DNA of 64,000 nucleotides, taken from positions 186,001-250,000 of the forward strand of contig NZ_ARQM01000013.1 of NCBI RefSeq assembly GCF_000385135.1, written 5' to 3'. The notes below the pieces were generated by a model. It did not search any database, was not told the DNA's origin, and saw only the letters and a program-made list of their open reading frames with translations. The stretch's first letter is position 1, and each line of letters begins with the position of its first letter. This DNA is from Promicromonospora sukumoe 327MFSha3.1 (lineage in GTDB: Bacteria > Actinomycetota > Actinomycetes > Actinomycetales > Cellulomonadaceae). Below are positions 8,058 through 17,244 of this stretch, piece by piece. The translations under genes and the position numbers were made by a program.

Positions 8058-8651
8058 TTACGGCTTCCATACGGTGATCTCGAACGACATCGCGTCCGAC
8101 GAAGCTCCGGTGACGTGGAGGCGAACGGGCCGTCCGGCGTCCGACGTCGCGCAGACGTACTTGTCGAGCAGGGTCTCGACGTCGCGGAGGCTGTCCGAGA
8201 CCTGTGTCTGCGCCGTGCACGTCTCGACCGCCGGCTCGTCGTCGACCACCGACAGCGCGTCACCCATCAGGTAGTCGGAGTAGCAGAGGTCACCGTCGCT
8301 CTCGGACACGCTCCAGTTGCTCTCCTCGCTGTCGAGGTCGAGGCAGGTGTAGTTGTTGATCGTGATCGGCCCCTCGGTCGACCGCAGCACCCCGTGGGCG
8401 CCGGCACCGGAGCCGGTCTCCCCGGTGGAGAGCTCGTCGATCTGCTGACGGAGGGTCTCGTTCTCGGCCTCGAGGGTCTGGTTCGCCGTGGTGAGGTCGG
8501 CGACCTGCTGCAGCAGCTCCGCCGAGGCGGGCTTGCCGGAGAGCACCGGCACCTCCACCGTGCCGGTGAACAGTCCGATCACGGCGGCCAGCACGACGGC
8601 GCCCGCACCGATCCACGCGACCCGGAGGCTTACCGAAGAATCCGATGACAC
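8058..8651 (-). CDS. Membrane-anchored protein with coiled coil and extracellular Cys-containing domain, function unknown
   Basis: A 197-residue protein from a GTG start with GGGGG nine bases upstream. A short cytoplasmic tail is followed by one membrane helix (residues about 10-30), a heptad-rich coiled coil (about 44-75, LLQQVADLTTANQTLEAENE), a Gly/Ser linker, and a C-terminal domain of about 105 residues with four Cys (TCLDL, DLCYS, ETCTA, YVCAT) that could form two disulfides outside the cell. I do not recognise the domain. The gene stands alone between an SDR and a PPOX-type gene. Confidence 0.75.
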   Translation of the reverse strand: MSSDSSVSLRVAWIGAGAVVLAAVIGLFTGTVEVPVLSGKPASAELLQQVADLTTANQTLEAENETLRQQIDELSTGETGSGAGAHGVLRSTEGPITINNYTCLDLDSEESNWSVSESDGDLCYSDYLMGDALSVVDDEPAVETCTAQTQVSDSLRDVETLLDKYVCATSDAGRPVRLHVTGASSDAMSFEITVWKP

Positions 8652-8738
8652 CGAAAGCCCCCAGGTCAGTTCGCACTAATTGTCGCGATCATTCTAGAAG
8701 CCACGAGCCGCCGTGGGGACCTCCAGGGCGCGATCCGC

Positions 8739-9236
8739 TCAGGCCCCCTTCCGCTCCGCCTGCTTCCTGAGCAGCTCCTCGACCGGGGTGGGCAGCGTCG
8801 TCTCGAAGTCGATGAGCTTGGCCCAGGTCGGCGTCACCACGATCCGATACATCGCGTCGTAGAGCGACCGCACCCCGGCTTCCCACTCGACCCGCTGCTC
8901 CGGGGTCATCTCGTAGGTGCTGTTCGCCTCCAGGTACTCGTCCGGGATGCCGTCGACCAGGTCGAGCTCCACCCGGCCCCTGATCAGCAGGATCGTCGGC
9001 GGGTGCACCTCCGTGTCGATCGTCAGGGCGACTGCCGGGTTCGCCCGCAGGGCGGCGAGCTTGGGCGCGTTGGTGGGCGTGCACATCACGATCTCGGTGC
9101 CGTTCCAGGAGAACCCGATCGGCACGTTGCGGGGCGTGCCGTCCGTGGACACGTAGGCCAGGCGCGTGATGTCACGGGCGAGCATCTGCTGACTGAGCGG
9201 GCGGTCCAGGACCTCGGCGATCTCGTGCGGTTCCAT
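8739..9236 (-). CDS. Pyridoxamine 5'-phosphate oxidase-like (PPOX) split-barrel flavoprotein
   Basis: A 165-residue split beta-barrel protein: LARDITRLAYVSTDGTPRNVPIGFSWNG (about 20-47) is the FMN/F420-binding first half, followed by KLAALRANPAVALTIDTE and the ILLIRGRVEL strand. Actinobacterial relatives use FMN or F420 and often reduce or oxidise small aromatic compounds; reaction unknown. The ATG has GGAG nine bases upstream. It is divergent from a phosphotransferase gene, with a 91-bp shared promoter gap. Confidence 0.85.
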   Translation of the reverse strand: MEPHEIAEVLDRPLSQQMLARDITRLAYVSTDGTPRNVPIGFSWNGTEIVMCTPTNAPKLAALRANPAVALTIDTEVHPPTILLIRGRVELDLVDGIPDEYLEANSTYEMTPEQRVEWEAGVRSLYDAMYRIVVTPTWAKLIDFETTLPTPVEELLRKQAERKGA

Positions 9237-9327
9237 CGGTATCACTCCAAGCATTCGCGCGGCCCGGGTGGCTGCTGGTATCCCTGGGACGGAGCCGCGA
9301 CCACGTTCTCGACATCGAGGGAAGACG

Positions 9328-10413
9328 ATGACCGACCAGCGCCTGCCAGACGCCGAGACGATCGAGACCGTGCTCGCGTCCCAGGGGGGCGCGTGGGGCC
9401 GCGGGGTGCGGGTGCTCTCCGTACGCGACCTCTCCCAGGGGCTGAGCCGGGCGGTGGTCCTGCGGGTCTGCGTCGCGGTGCCGTACACGGAGCCCTCGGT
9501 GTGGATCGTCAAGGTTCCCGGCTGGGGCCAGCAGTCCCTGCTGGAGTCGCGCGACGAACAGCTCGACCACCGCGAGGCCCACTTCTTCCGGAGCGGCGTG
9601 GCGGGCCTGCTCCCCCGCGGGACGACGACGCCGCCGCACGTCACCGTGGTCGGCCACAACGGCCTCGACTGGATCATCATGCGCGACGTCGACGCCGTGC
9701 TGCAGCAGAGCTGGACCCCGGCGAACGCGATCACGGCCGCCGAGCGCGTCGCGCTGCTGCACCTGCCGGCGGACGGCGAGCCCGGCCTGCTCGACGCCCC
9801 CTGGCTGGAACGGGCCGGGTACGCCGCGTACGCCCACCACGTGCCGGACGGGCACGAGAACCTGGAGGCGCTGTCCGCCGACCCGCGCCTGCGCACGCTG
9901 TTCACGCCCGAGCAGGTCGACGCACTCCACGCCGGGCTGGACGCCGCACCGCACCTCGCGGCACGTGCCGCCGAGATCCCGGCGACGCTGGTCCACGGCG
10001 ACCTCACGCCCCGCAACGCGGGCCTGGACGCCGACGGCGCGCTCGTGCTCATCGACTGGGAGCACGTCGGCGTGGGGCCTGTCGGCTACGACCTCGGCAC
10101 GTTCGTCTCGATGTACCGGGCGTTCGGCGGCCACGGCGAGCTCGACGAGCCCGCCGTGCTGGAGGCCTACGCCGAGACCCTCAGCACCCTGGCCGGCACC
10201 AACCTGCGGGCCCCCGCGGCGCTCGGCTACGCCGTCGCCCATCTCACGTGGGGACTGCACCTGCGGCTGGGCCCCGGCCTGACCGCCGTCCGGCAGGGGT
10301 ACAACAGCGACGCCCCGGCCAGGCTCGCCGCGCACCTCGACGACATCCGGACCGGCTGCCTGCGCGCGCTGTCCTGGGCGCCCGTGACCCATGCCGTGAC
10401 CGCGGGGCGCTGA
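9328..10413 (+). CDS. Aminoglycoside-phosphotransferase-like (APH family) small-molecule kinase
   Basis: A 361-residue protein kinase-like enzyme. The Brenner motif HGDLTPRNAG (near residue 225) and the metal-binding LIDWEHVGVGP (near 243) are intact, and an N-terminal lobe with WIVKVPG contains the likely ATP-binding Lys. Such proteins phosphorylate small hydroxylated molecules; only some give antibiotic resistance, so the substrate is unknown. The ATG has GAGGGAAG just upstream. It is transcribed away from the PPOX gene. Confidence 0.85.
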   Translation: MTDQRLPDAETIETVLASQGGAWGRGVRVLSVRDLSQGLSRAVVLRVCVAVPYTEPSVWIVKVPGWGQQSLLESRDEQLDHREAHFFRSGVAGLLPRGTTTPPHVTVVGHNGLDWIIMRDVDAVLQQSWTPANAITAAERVALLHLPADGEPGLLDAPWLERAGYAAYAHHVPDGHENLEALSADPRLRTLFTPEQVDALHAGLDAAPHLAARAAEIPATLVHGDLTPRNAGLDADGALVLIDWEHVGVGPVGYDLGTFVSMYRAFGGHGELDEPAVLEAYAETLSTLAGTNLRAPAALGYAVAHLTWGLHLRLGPGLTAVRQGYNSDAPARLAAHLDDIRTGCLRALSWAPVTHAVTAGR

Positions 10414-10454
10414 GCCGGCCTCGGGGCGGCGTGGGGCGACGACCGTGACGTAAG

Positions 10455-10484
10455 TTGACCGGGGGTTCAAGTTAGGCCTACTGT
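10455..10484 (+). promoter_or_regulatory. Putative promoter of the peptide-FrnE-TetR operon
   Basis: TTGACC (10455-10460) and TACTGT (10479-10484) are spaced by 18 bases. The predicted start of transcription falls on or next to the ATG at 10493, which lacks a ribosome site. An imperfect inverted repeat (TTGACC, GGTTCAA) overlaps the -35 element and could be the operator of the TetR gene in the same operon. Confidence 0.45.
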
Positions 10485-10492
10485 CCTTGACC

Positions 10493-10657
10493 ATGAAGAC
10501 GAGTGACACGGTCGCGGAGGCGACCCCGGTGGTCGAGACCCCGGCGAAGGTGACCCCCGGCGTCGTCGACGGCGCCCGCGTCGCCTCCTCCCCGTTCGAG
10601 ATCCTGCCCGCGGGCGAGGCGTTCGGCGTCTGCTCCGTGGACGGGGTGTGCTCCTGA
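10493..10657 (+). CDS. 54-residue peptide with C-terminal CSVDGVCS, coupled to FrnE/DsbA gene
   Basis: A short frame, ATG to TGA, whose stop overlaps the ATG of the next gene (TGATG). The peptide is soluble and Pro/Val/Ala-rich in its first 40 residues and ends AFGVCSVDGVCS, with two Cys separated by five residues. No signal peptide is seen. Its position ahead of a thioredoxin-fold oxidoreductase suggests that the Cys pair is a substrate or redox partner of that enzyme (inference). It may instead be only a leader that sets translation of the next gene. Not recognised as a named family. Confidence 0.6.
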   Translation: MKTSDTVAEATPVVETPAKVTPGVVDGARVASSPFEILPAGEAFGVCSVDGVCS

Positions 10658-11358
10658 TGGCCGGTGCGTTCGGCCGGGCGGCCGACAAGCTCGTGATCGA
10701 CGTGTGGAGCGACGTGATGTGCCCGTTCTGCTACATGGGCGACGCACTCCTGGAGCAGGCGCTGGAGCAGTTCCCGCACTCCTCCCAGGTCGAGGTGCGC
10801 TACCACAGCTTCCTGCTGATGCCGCAGCTCACCGGCGACGAGCCGATCGACCTCATGGACCTGCTGGCGGCCGAGCGAGGCTTCCCGCGTGAGCAGGCGG
10901 CGGCCATGCACGAGCAGATCTCGGAGCGCGGCCGCCAGCTCGGGCTGGACTACCGGTTCGAGCAGGCGAAGGCCGTCGGCACGCGCACCGCGCACCAGCT
11001 CAGCCACTTCGCGGCCGGCCACGGCAAGCAGCACGAGCTGGTCCAGCGGCTGTTCAAGGCGTACTTCACCGACGGCCTGAACGTCGCGGACCACCAGGTG
11101 CTGGGCGATCTGGCCGCCGAGGTCGGCCTGGACCGCGACGCCGCTCTCGAGGCGCTCGCTTCTCAGGAGTTCGCCGACGCCGTCGAGGCCGACATCCAGC
11201 AGGCCCGGCAGTACGGCATCCAGGGCGTGCCGTTCTTCGTGTTCGCCGGCAAGTACGCGGTCTCCGGCGCGCAGCCGGTGGAGTCGTTCCTGCGGACGCT
11301 GGAGACGAGCTGGAACGAGACGGTCGGCGCCACCGCCGTCGTCGGGGCCGATCGGTGA
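10657..11358 (+). CDS. FrnE-type DsbA-family thiol oxidoreductase
   Basis: A 233-residue cytoplasmic thioredoxin-fold protein with a large helical insertion. The active site is VWSDVMCPFCYMGD (CPFC near residue 22), and the cis-proline loop is GIQGVPFFVF near 188. This is the COG2761/FrnE family, which oxidises or isomerises thiols; several members protect against oxidative stress. Its ATG overlaps the stop of the upstream Cys-ended peptide by one base, and its stop overlaps the GTG of the downstream TetR gene by four, so all three are coupled. Confidence 0.9.
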   Translation: MAGAFGRAADKLVIDVWSDVMCPFCYMGDALLEQALEQFPHSSQVEVRYHSFLLMPQLTGDEPIDLMDLLAAERGFPREQAAAMHEQISERGRQLGLDYRFEQAKAVGTRTAHQLSHFAAGHGKQHELVQRLFKAYFTDGLNVADHQVLGDLAAEVGLDRDAALEALASQEFADAVEADIQQARQYGIQGVPFFVFAGKYAVSGAQPVESFLRTLETSWNETVGATAVVGADR

Positions 11359-11930
11359 CCGCTGACCCGCCGCGGCTCCGCGCCGACGCGCAGCGCAACG
11401 TCGAGGGCATCCGGCTGGCCGCCCTGGACGTGTTCCGCGCGGGCGGGCTGAACAGCCCGCTCGACGAGGTGGCGCGGGCCGCGGGGGTCAGCAAGGGCAC
11501 GATCTACCACCGCTTCGGGGGCCGGCAGGGCCTGATCGACGCGGTGGTCGAGGAGCTGTTCGCCGAGCGCATCGCGGGGATCATCAGCGAGGTCGCCGCC
11601 ATCGAGGACCCCGTCGAGCGGTTCGAGGACTACCTGCGCCGCATCTGGCTGGTCGCGTTCGACGAGCCCGCCGCCAACGACGTGCTGCTGCGCACCCAGC
11701 CCGGCTCCGGGGCGCTGACCGCGCTGTGCGAGCGCGCCAGCGAGGTCGCGGGCGGGTTCCTCGCCGACGCCCAGGCGACCGGCGCGATCCGGGCCGACCT
11801 GAGCGCGGCCGACGTGTACGTGCTGATCTGGGAGCGCGGCATCATCGCCCGCGCCAGCGAGCCGCAGCACCGCGAGGGGTACATCCGCAGCTTCGAGCAC
11901 ACCCTGCGGGGGCTGCACGCCGACGCGTGA
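11355..11930 (+). CDS. TetR-family transcriptional regulator
   Basis: A 191-residue repressor starting at GTG in a GTGA overlap with the FrnE gene. The helix-turn-helix is residues about 28-50 (SPLDEVARAAGVSKGTIYHRFGGRQGLIDAVV), followed by an all-helical ligand domain (ERFEDYLRRIWLVAFDEPAANDVLL). It is the last gene of the operon and probably regulates it; the likely operator overlaps the -35 box at 10455. Inducer unknown. Confidence 0.9.
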   Translation: MTADPPRLRADAQRNVEGIRLAALDVFRAGGLNSPLDEVARAAGVSKGTIYHRFGGRQGLIDAVVEELFAERIAGIISEVAAIEDPVERFEDYLRRIWLVAFDEPAANDVLLRTQPGSGALTALCERASEVAGGFLADAQATGAIRADLSAADVYVLIWERGIIARASEPQHREGYIRSFEHTLRGLHADA

Positions 11931-11941
11931 GGGCAGCAGCT

Positions 11942-12017
11942 GACCCTTTGAGCGGTCGGCCGGCGGCCCGGCGGTCGGCGGCCCGGCGGCTCCAAGGGTT
12001 CGGCGGCTCCAAGGGTT
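11942..12017. repeat. Tandem 17-bp repeat with hairpin after the TetR gene
   Basis: CGGCGGCTCCAAGGGTT occurs twice head to tail (11984-12000 and 12001-12017). Just upstream, GACCCTTTGAGC (11942-11953) can pair with GCTCCAAGGGTT of either copy, giving a terminator-like stem 12 bases after the TetR stop. A G+C-rich GGCGGCCCGG repeat fills the loop. Confidence 0.6.
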
Positions 12018-12074
12018 CGGCAGTTGGCATCGAGATCGGTCCAGGCCTGAGCCGATCTGGATGCCAACTGCCGA
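12017..12074. repeat. 58-bp nearly loop-free palindrome
   Basis: Outer arms TCGGCAGTTGGCATC (12017-12031) and GATGCCAACTGCCGA (12060-12074) are perfect. Complementarity continues inwards (AGATCGG with CCGATCT, then CAGG with CCTG) to a centre between 12045 and 12046, so 26 of 29 pairs match with no loop. It lies between two plus-strand genes. Confidence 0.75.
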
Positions 12075-12117
12075 TGCCAAGGGCAGCCTGCCGACGTCGG
12101 CAACTACGGTGGAGCCC

Positions 12118-12831
12118 ATGCAGCCTGCGGAGATGCGGACAGCCCGGCCGACCGTCGTGTTCGACGTGCTCGGCACCCTCGTGGACCAGGCCGGGAGCCT
12201 GCGGCGCCGCGTCGCCGAGGCCACGGGGTCCGACGACGGCGTCGCGGCGGACGTCGTCACCCGCTGGCTCGGCCATCTCGCGGAGCAGGAACGGGCGGTC
12301 GTCGAGCAGCGGCGACCCTTCGCGCCCAGCCATGTCCTGGACCGCGAGGCCCTGGACGCGCTGGCCCGGGAGGGTGTGATGACGGCCGACGCCGTGGGCG
12401 CGCTGGCCGACGCCGGCGAGCGGCTGGAGCCTTGGCCGGACACGGTGGACGGCCTCGACCGGCTGTCGGCCGACGTCACGGTGATCGGCCTCTCCAACGC
12501 GAGCCGCCGCTCCCTCGCCGGTCTCAGCGCGAGCGCCGGGCTGCGGTGGCATCAGGTGCTCTCCGCCGAGGACGCCGGCACCTACAAGCCCGCCCGCGAG
12601 CTCTACGAGCTGGCGCTGCGCAGCGTGCCGACGACGTCGGGCCCGACGTTCATGGTCGCCGCGCACGCCTGGGACCTGCGCGGCGCAGCCGCCGCCGGCC
12701 TGCGGACGGCCTACGTTCCCCGGCCCGACGGCGACGCACCCGGCCCGGACGACACGTTCGACCTGTACGCCACGGACCTCGAGGACCTGCACGCCCAGCT
12801 CCTCGCCCTGCCCGAGGACACCGGCGCCTGA
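12118..12831 (+). CDS. Haloacid dehalogenase type II-like HAD hydrolase
   Basis: A 237-residue HAD-superfamily enzyme. The nucleophile motif is VVFDVLGTLVD (Asp near residue 14), motif II is GLSNASRRS near 125, the Lys motif is YKPARELYELA near 160, and the C-terminal MVAAHAWDLRGAAAAGLRTAYV is diagnostic of the L-2-haloacid dehalogenase branch. Such enzymes hydrolyse 2-haloacids, though many homologues are phosphatases. The ATG chosen has GTGGAG upstream; an earlier in-frame ATG lies inside the palindrome. It converges on the enoyl-CoA hydratase gene across a hairpin. Confidence 0.85.
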   Translation: MQPAEMRTARPTVVFDVLGTLVDQAGSLRRRVAEATGSDDGVAADVVTRWLGHLAEQERAVVEQRRPFAPSHVLDREALDALAREGVMTADAVGALADAGERLEPWPDTVDGLDRLSADVTVIGLSNASRRSLAGLSASAGLRWHQVLSAEDAGTYKPARELYELALRSVPTTSGPTFMVAAHAWDLRGAAAAGLRTAYVPRPDGDAPGPDDTFDLYATDLEDLHAQLLALPEDTGA

Positions 12832-12872
12832 CCTGCTCGTTCGGCAGCCGGCACCGACCTCGTCGGTCGAGC

Positions 12873-12919
12873 TGGTCGAGCTTGTCGAGACCTGGTGCGG
12901 GTCTCGACAGGCTCGACCA
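12873..12919. terminator. Bidirectional terminator hairpin between convergent genes
   Basis: GGTCGAGCTTGTCGAGACC (12874-12892) pairs with GGTCTCGACAGGCTCGACC (12900-12918) with one G-T pair and a 7-base loop. It is centred between the stops of the HAD gene (12831) and the enoyl-CoA hydratase gene (12947). Confidence 0.75.
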
Positions 12920-12946
12920 CCGGGTGGCCGATGCCGGCTGCCGAGC

Positions 12947-13774
12947 TCAGTCCTCCCGCAGCCGCCCGATCGCGGCGCCCAGGTCGGTCTCGACGCCGTC
13001 GGGCCGCTGGAGGCCCTGCTCGAACAGTGTGGCGACGAACGGCCGGTGCTCCGGGCGGCCCGCGGTGGCGAAGTACGCCGCCAGCCCCCGGGCGAGCTCG
13101 TCGTCGGCGGGCAGGGTCGCCACGTCGACGAGCTGCTTGATGCCCGCCACCGCCACCTTGTCGAACGCCGCGATGCGGCGCGCGAAGGCATCGGTGACCT
13201 GCTCCAGGTCGGCGTCGGGCACGAGGCGGTTCACGTAGCCGTACTCGGCGGCCCGCGCGGCAGAGACGTCCTCGCCGCCGAGCAGGATCTCCAGCGCGCG
13301 GCCCCGGCCGACCAGCCGCCCGAGCCGCGCCATCGGCCCGCCGCCGGGGACGGCGCCGACGCCGACCTCGAACTGGCCGAGCACCGCCTGCTCGGACGCG
13401 AACCGGATGTCGGTGGCGAGGACGAACTCGCTGCCCGCGCCGCGGGTCCGGCCGCGGATCTCCGAGATGGTCGCCACGGGCACGCGGCTGAGCCGCACGA
13501 AGTTGTCCAGGTACGGGTGCAGGCCCGTGGGCCCGGGTCTCATCGCCACGACCCGGGCGGTGTCGGACAGGAAGTCCCAGTGCGCCATGAAGTAGCCGGG
13601 CGTCTCGCTGCGGAACACGACGACCGTGAGGTCGGCCGCCGTCTCGATCCGGTCGACCAGCGCCCCGAGCTGCTCGACGGTGTCGGGGTCCAGCAGGTTG
13701 ACGGGCCCGTTGTCGAAGGTCACCCGCCAGTAGGACGGCGAGACCTCCTGGACGTGGAACTGCTCCTCGCTCAT
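12947..13774 (-). CDS. Enoyl-CoA hydratase/isomerase (crotonase) family protein
   Basis: A 275-residue crotonase-fold protein: the first oxyanion region is TVVVFRSETPGYFMAHWDF (about 55-73), and the second is RGRTRGAGSEFVLATDIRFAS (about 113-133). The acidic catalytic position is less certain: GVGAVPGGGPMARLGRLVGRGRALEILL is typical of hydrolases or of proteins acting on non-thioester ligands. Substrate unknown. GAGGAG lies 8 bases before the ATG. The next gene (an SDR) ends 28 bases upstream, so they may be cotranscribed. Confidence 0.85.
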   Translation of the reverse strand: MSEEQFHVQEVSPSYWRVTFDNGPVNLLDPDTVEQLGALVDRIETAADLTVVVFRSETPGYFMAHWDFLSDTARVVAMRPGPTGLHPYLDNFVRLSRVPVATISEIRGRTRGAGSEFVLATDIRFASEQAVLGQFEVGVGAVPGGGPMARLGRLVGRGRALEILLGGEDVSAARAAEYGYVNRLVPDADLEQVTDAFARRIAAFDKVAVAGIKQLVDVATLPADDELARGLAAYFATAGRPEHRPFVATLFEQGLQRPDGVETDLGAAIGRLRED

Positions 13775-13802
13775 GGTCGTGCTCCTCACCGGGCAGGACA
13801 GG

Positions 13803-16021
<2,219 letters not shown>

Positions 16022-16156
16022 CTACGCCCGCCGACCGCGCACCGCCCCGCGGGAGGGGGTGAGTTCCAGGGGCCGGGACCACCGGTCCCGGCCGCCGGAC
16101 GCGGGCGGGTCGCGGCCCTGGCCGAGGCGTGGCGGGCCGCGTTGTAATCTTCCGGC

Positions 16157-17146
16157 ATGCCGGACAGCGTGAGCAGCCCAGACAACGGCCGGACCGCCCC
16201 CGCGGCCTACGGCGCACCCGTCTCGCCCCAGGGCGTGGACGCCCCGCTGCGCCGGTCCGCCGTCTTCCTCACGCTGGTCGTCGCCGACGGCGACGAGGCG
16301 CTGGCCACCGTCCGCGAGGTGCTCGCCGACCTGGGCGGGCTCGTCAAGACGGTCGGTTTCCGCGACCTGGCGAACCCGGTCTCGTGCACCGTCGGCATCG
16401 GCAGCCGCATCTGGACGGACCTGACCGGCCGGGCGCGGCCCGCCGAGCTGCACCCGTTCCGCGAGATCGCCGGTGCCACGCACACCGCCGTCTCCACCCC
16501 GGGTGACCTGCTGTTCCACATCTGGTCGGACCGCCAGGACCTGTGCTTCGAGCTGGAGCGCCTGCTGCTCGCCGCGCTCGGCACCGCCGTCACGACCGCC
16601 GACGAGGTCTCGGGGTTCCGCTACTTCGACACCCGCGACCTGCTCGGCTTCGTGGACGGCACGGCCAACCCGGTCGGCCCGGACCTCCCGGAGTCCACCC
16701 TCGTGGGCGACGAGGACCCCGAGTTCGCCGGGGGCAGCTACGTCGTCGTGCAGAAGTATTTGCATTCGCTGGCCGCCTGGCAGGCGCTGACGACCGAGCA
16801 GCAGGAGCAGATCATCGGCCGCACCAAGGCCGACGGCGTCGAGCTCGACGACGCGGACGAGGGGCAGAAGGCGCACAAGACGCTCGCCACGATCACCGAC
16901 GAGGACGGCGAGCACGACATCCTGCGCGACAACATGCCGTTCGGCCGCCCCGGGCACGGCGAGTTCGGCACCTACTTCATCGGCTACTCGCGCCGCCTGT
17001 GGGTGATCGAGCGGATGCTGGAGCGCATGTTCGTCGGCGACCCGCCCGGTCTGCACGACCGGATCCTCGACTTCTCGACCCCGGCGACGGGCACCACGTT
17101 CTTCGTGCCGCCCACGACGGTCCTGGACGCGCTCGACGCCGGCTGA
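16157..17146 (+). CDS. DyP-type haem peroxidase
   Basis: A 329-residue dye-decolourising peroxidase. The distal GFVDGTANP (Asp near residue 172) and the region DNMPFG with the downstream GTYFIGYSRRLWVIERML (distal Arg) are present; HKT near 240 is a candidate proximal His region. It lacks a Tat signal, so it is the cytoplasmic type, possibly encapsulin cargo, although no encapsulin gene adjoins it. It uses H2O2 to oxidise dyes or phenolics. TAATCT ends 6 bases before the ATG and there is no ribosome site, so transcription is probably leaderless. Confidence 0.93.
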   Translation: MPDSVSSPDNGRTAPAAYGAPVSPQGVDAPLRRSAVFLTLVVADGDEALATVREVLADLGGLVKTVGFRDLANPVSCTVGIGSRIWTDLTGRARPAELHPFREIAGATHTAVSTPGDLLFHIWSDRQDLCFELERLLLAALGTAVTTADEVSGFRYFDTRDLLGFVDGTANPVGPDLPESTLVGDEDPEFAGGSYVVVQKYLHSLAAWQALTTEQQEQIIGRTKADGVELDDADEGQKAHKTLATITDEDGEHDILRDNMPFGRPGHGEFGTYFIGYSRRLWVIERMLERMFVGDPPGLHDRILDFSTPATGTTFFVPPTTVLDALDAG

Positions 17147-17244
17147 GACCGCAGGGCAACTCACCTCTTTTGTGGGATGTGGCCCCGTGTCACCGGTCTA
17201 GCGTGAGAGGGGCCCGACCTCCCCCGCGACGAAGCGGAGCCCCC

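Noticed and set aside
10493-10657. Mycofactocin precursor (MftA)
   Set aside because: The end CSVDGVCS recalls IDGxCG, but the conserved C-terminal Val-Tyr is missing and no mycofactocin genes adjoin.
16543-17244. Longer sulfatase with about 230 extra N-terminal residues
   Set aside because: That region reads the DyP peroxidase gene in another frame; the sulfatase ATG at 17245 has GCGGAG upstream.
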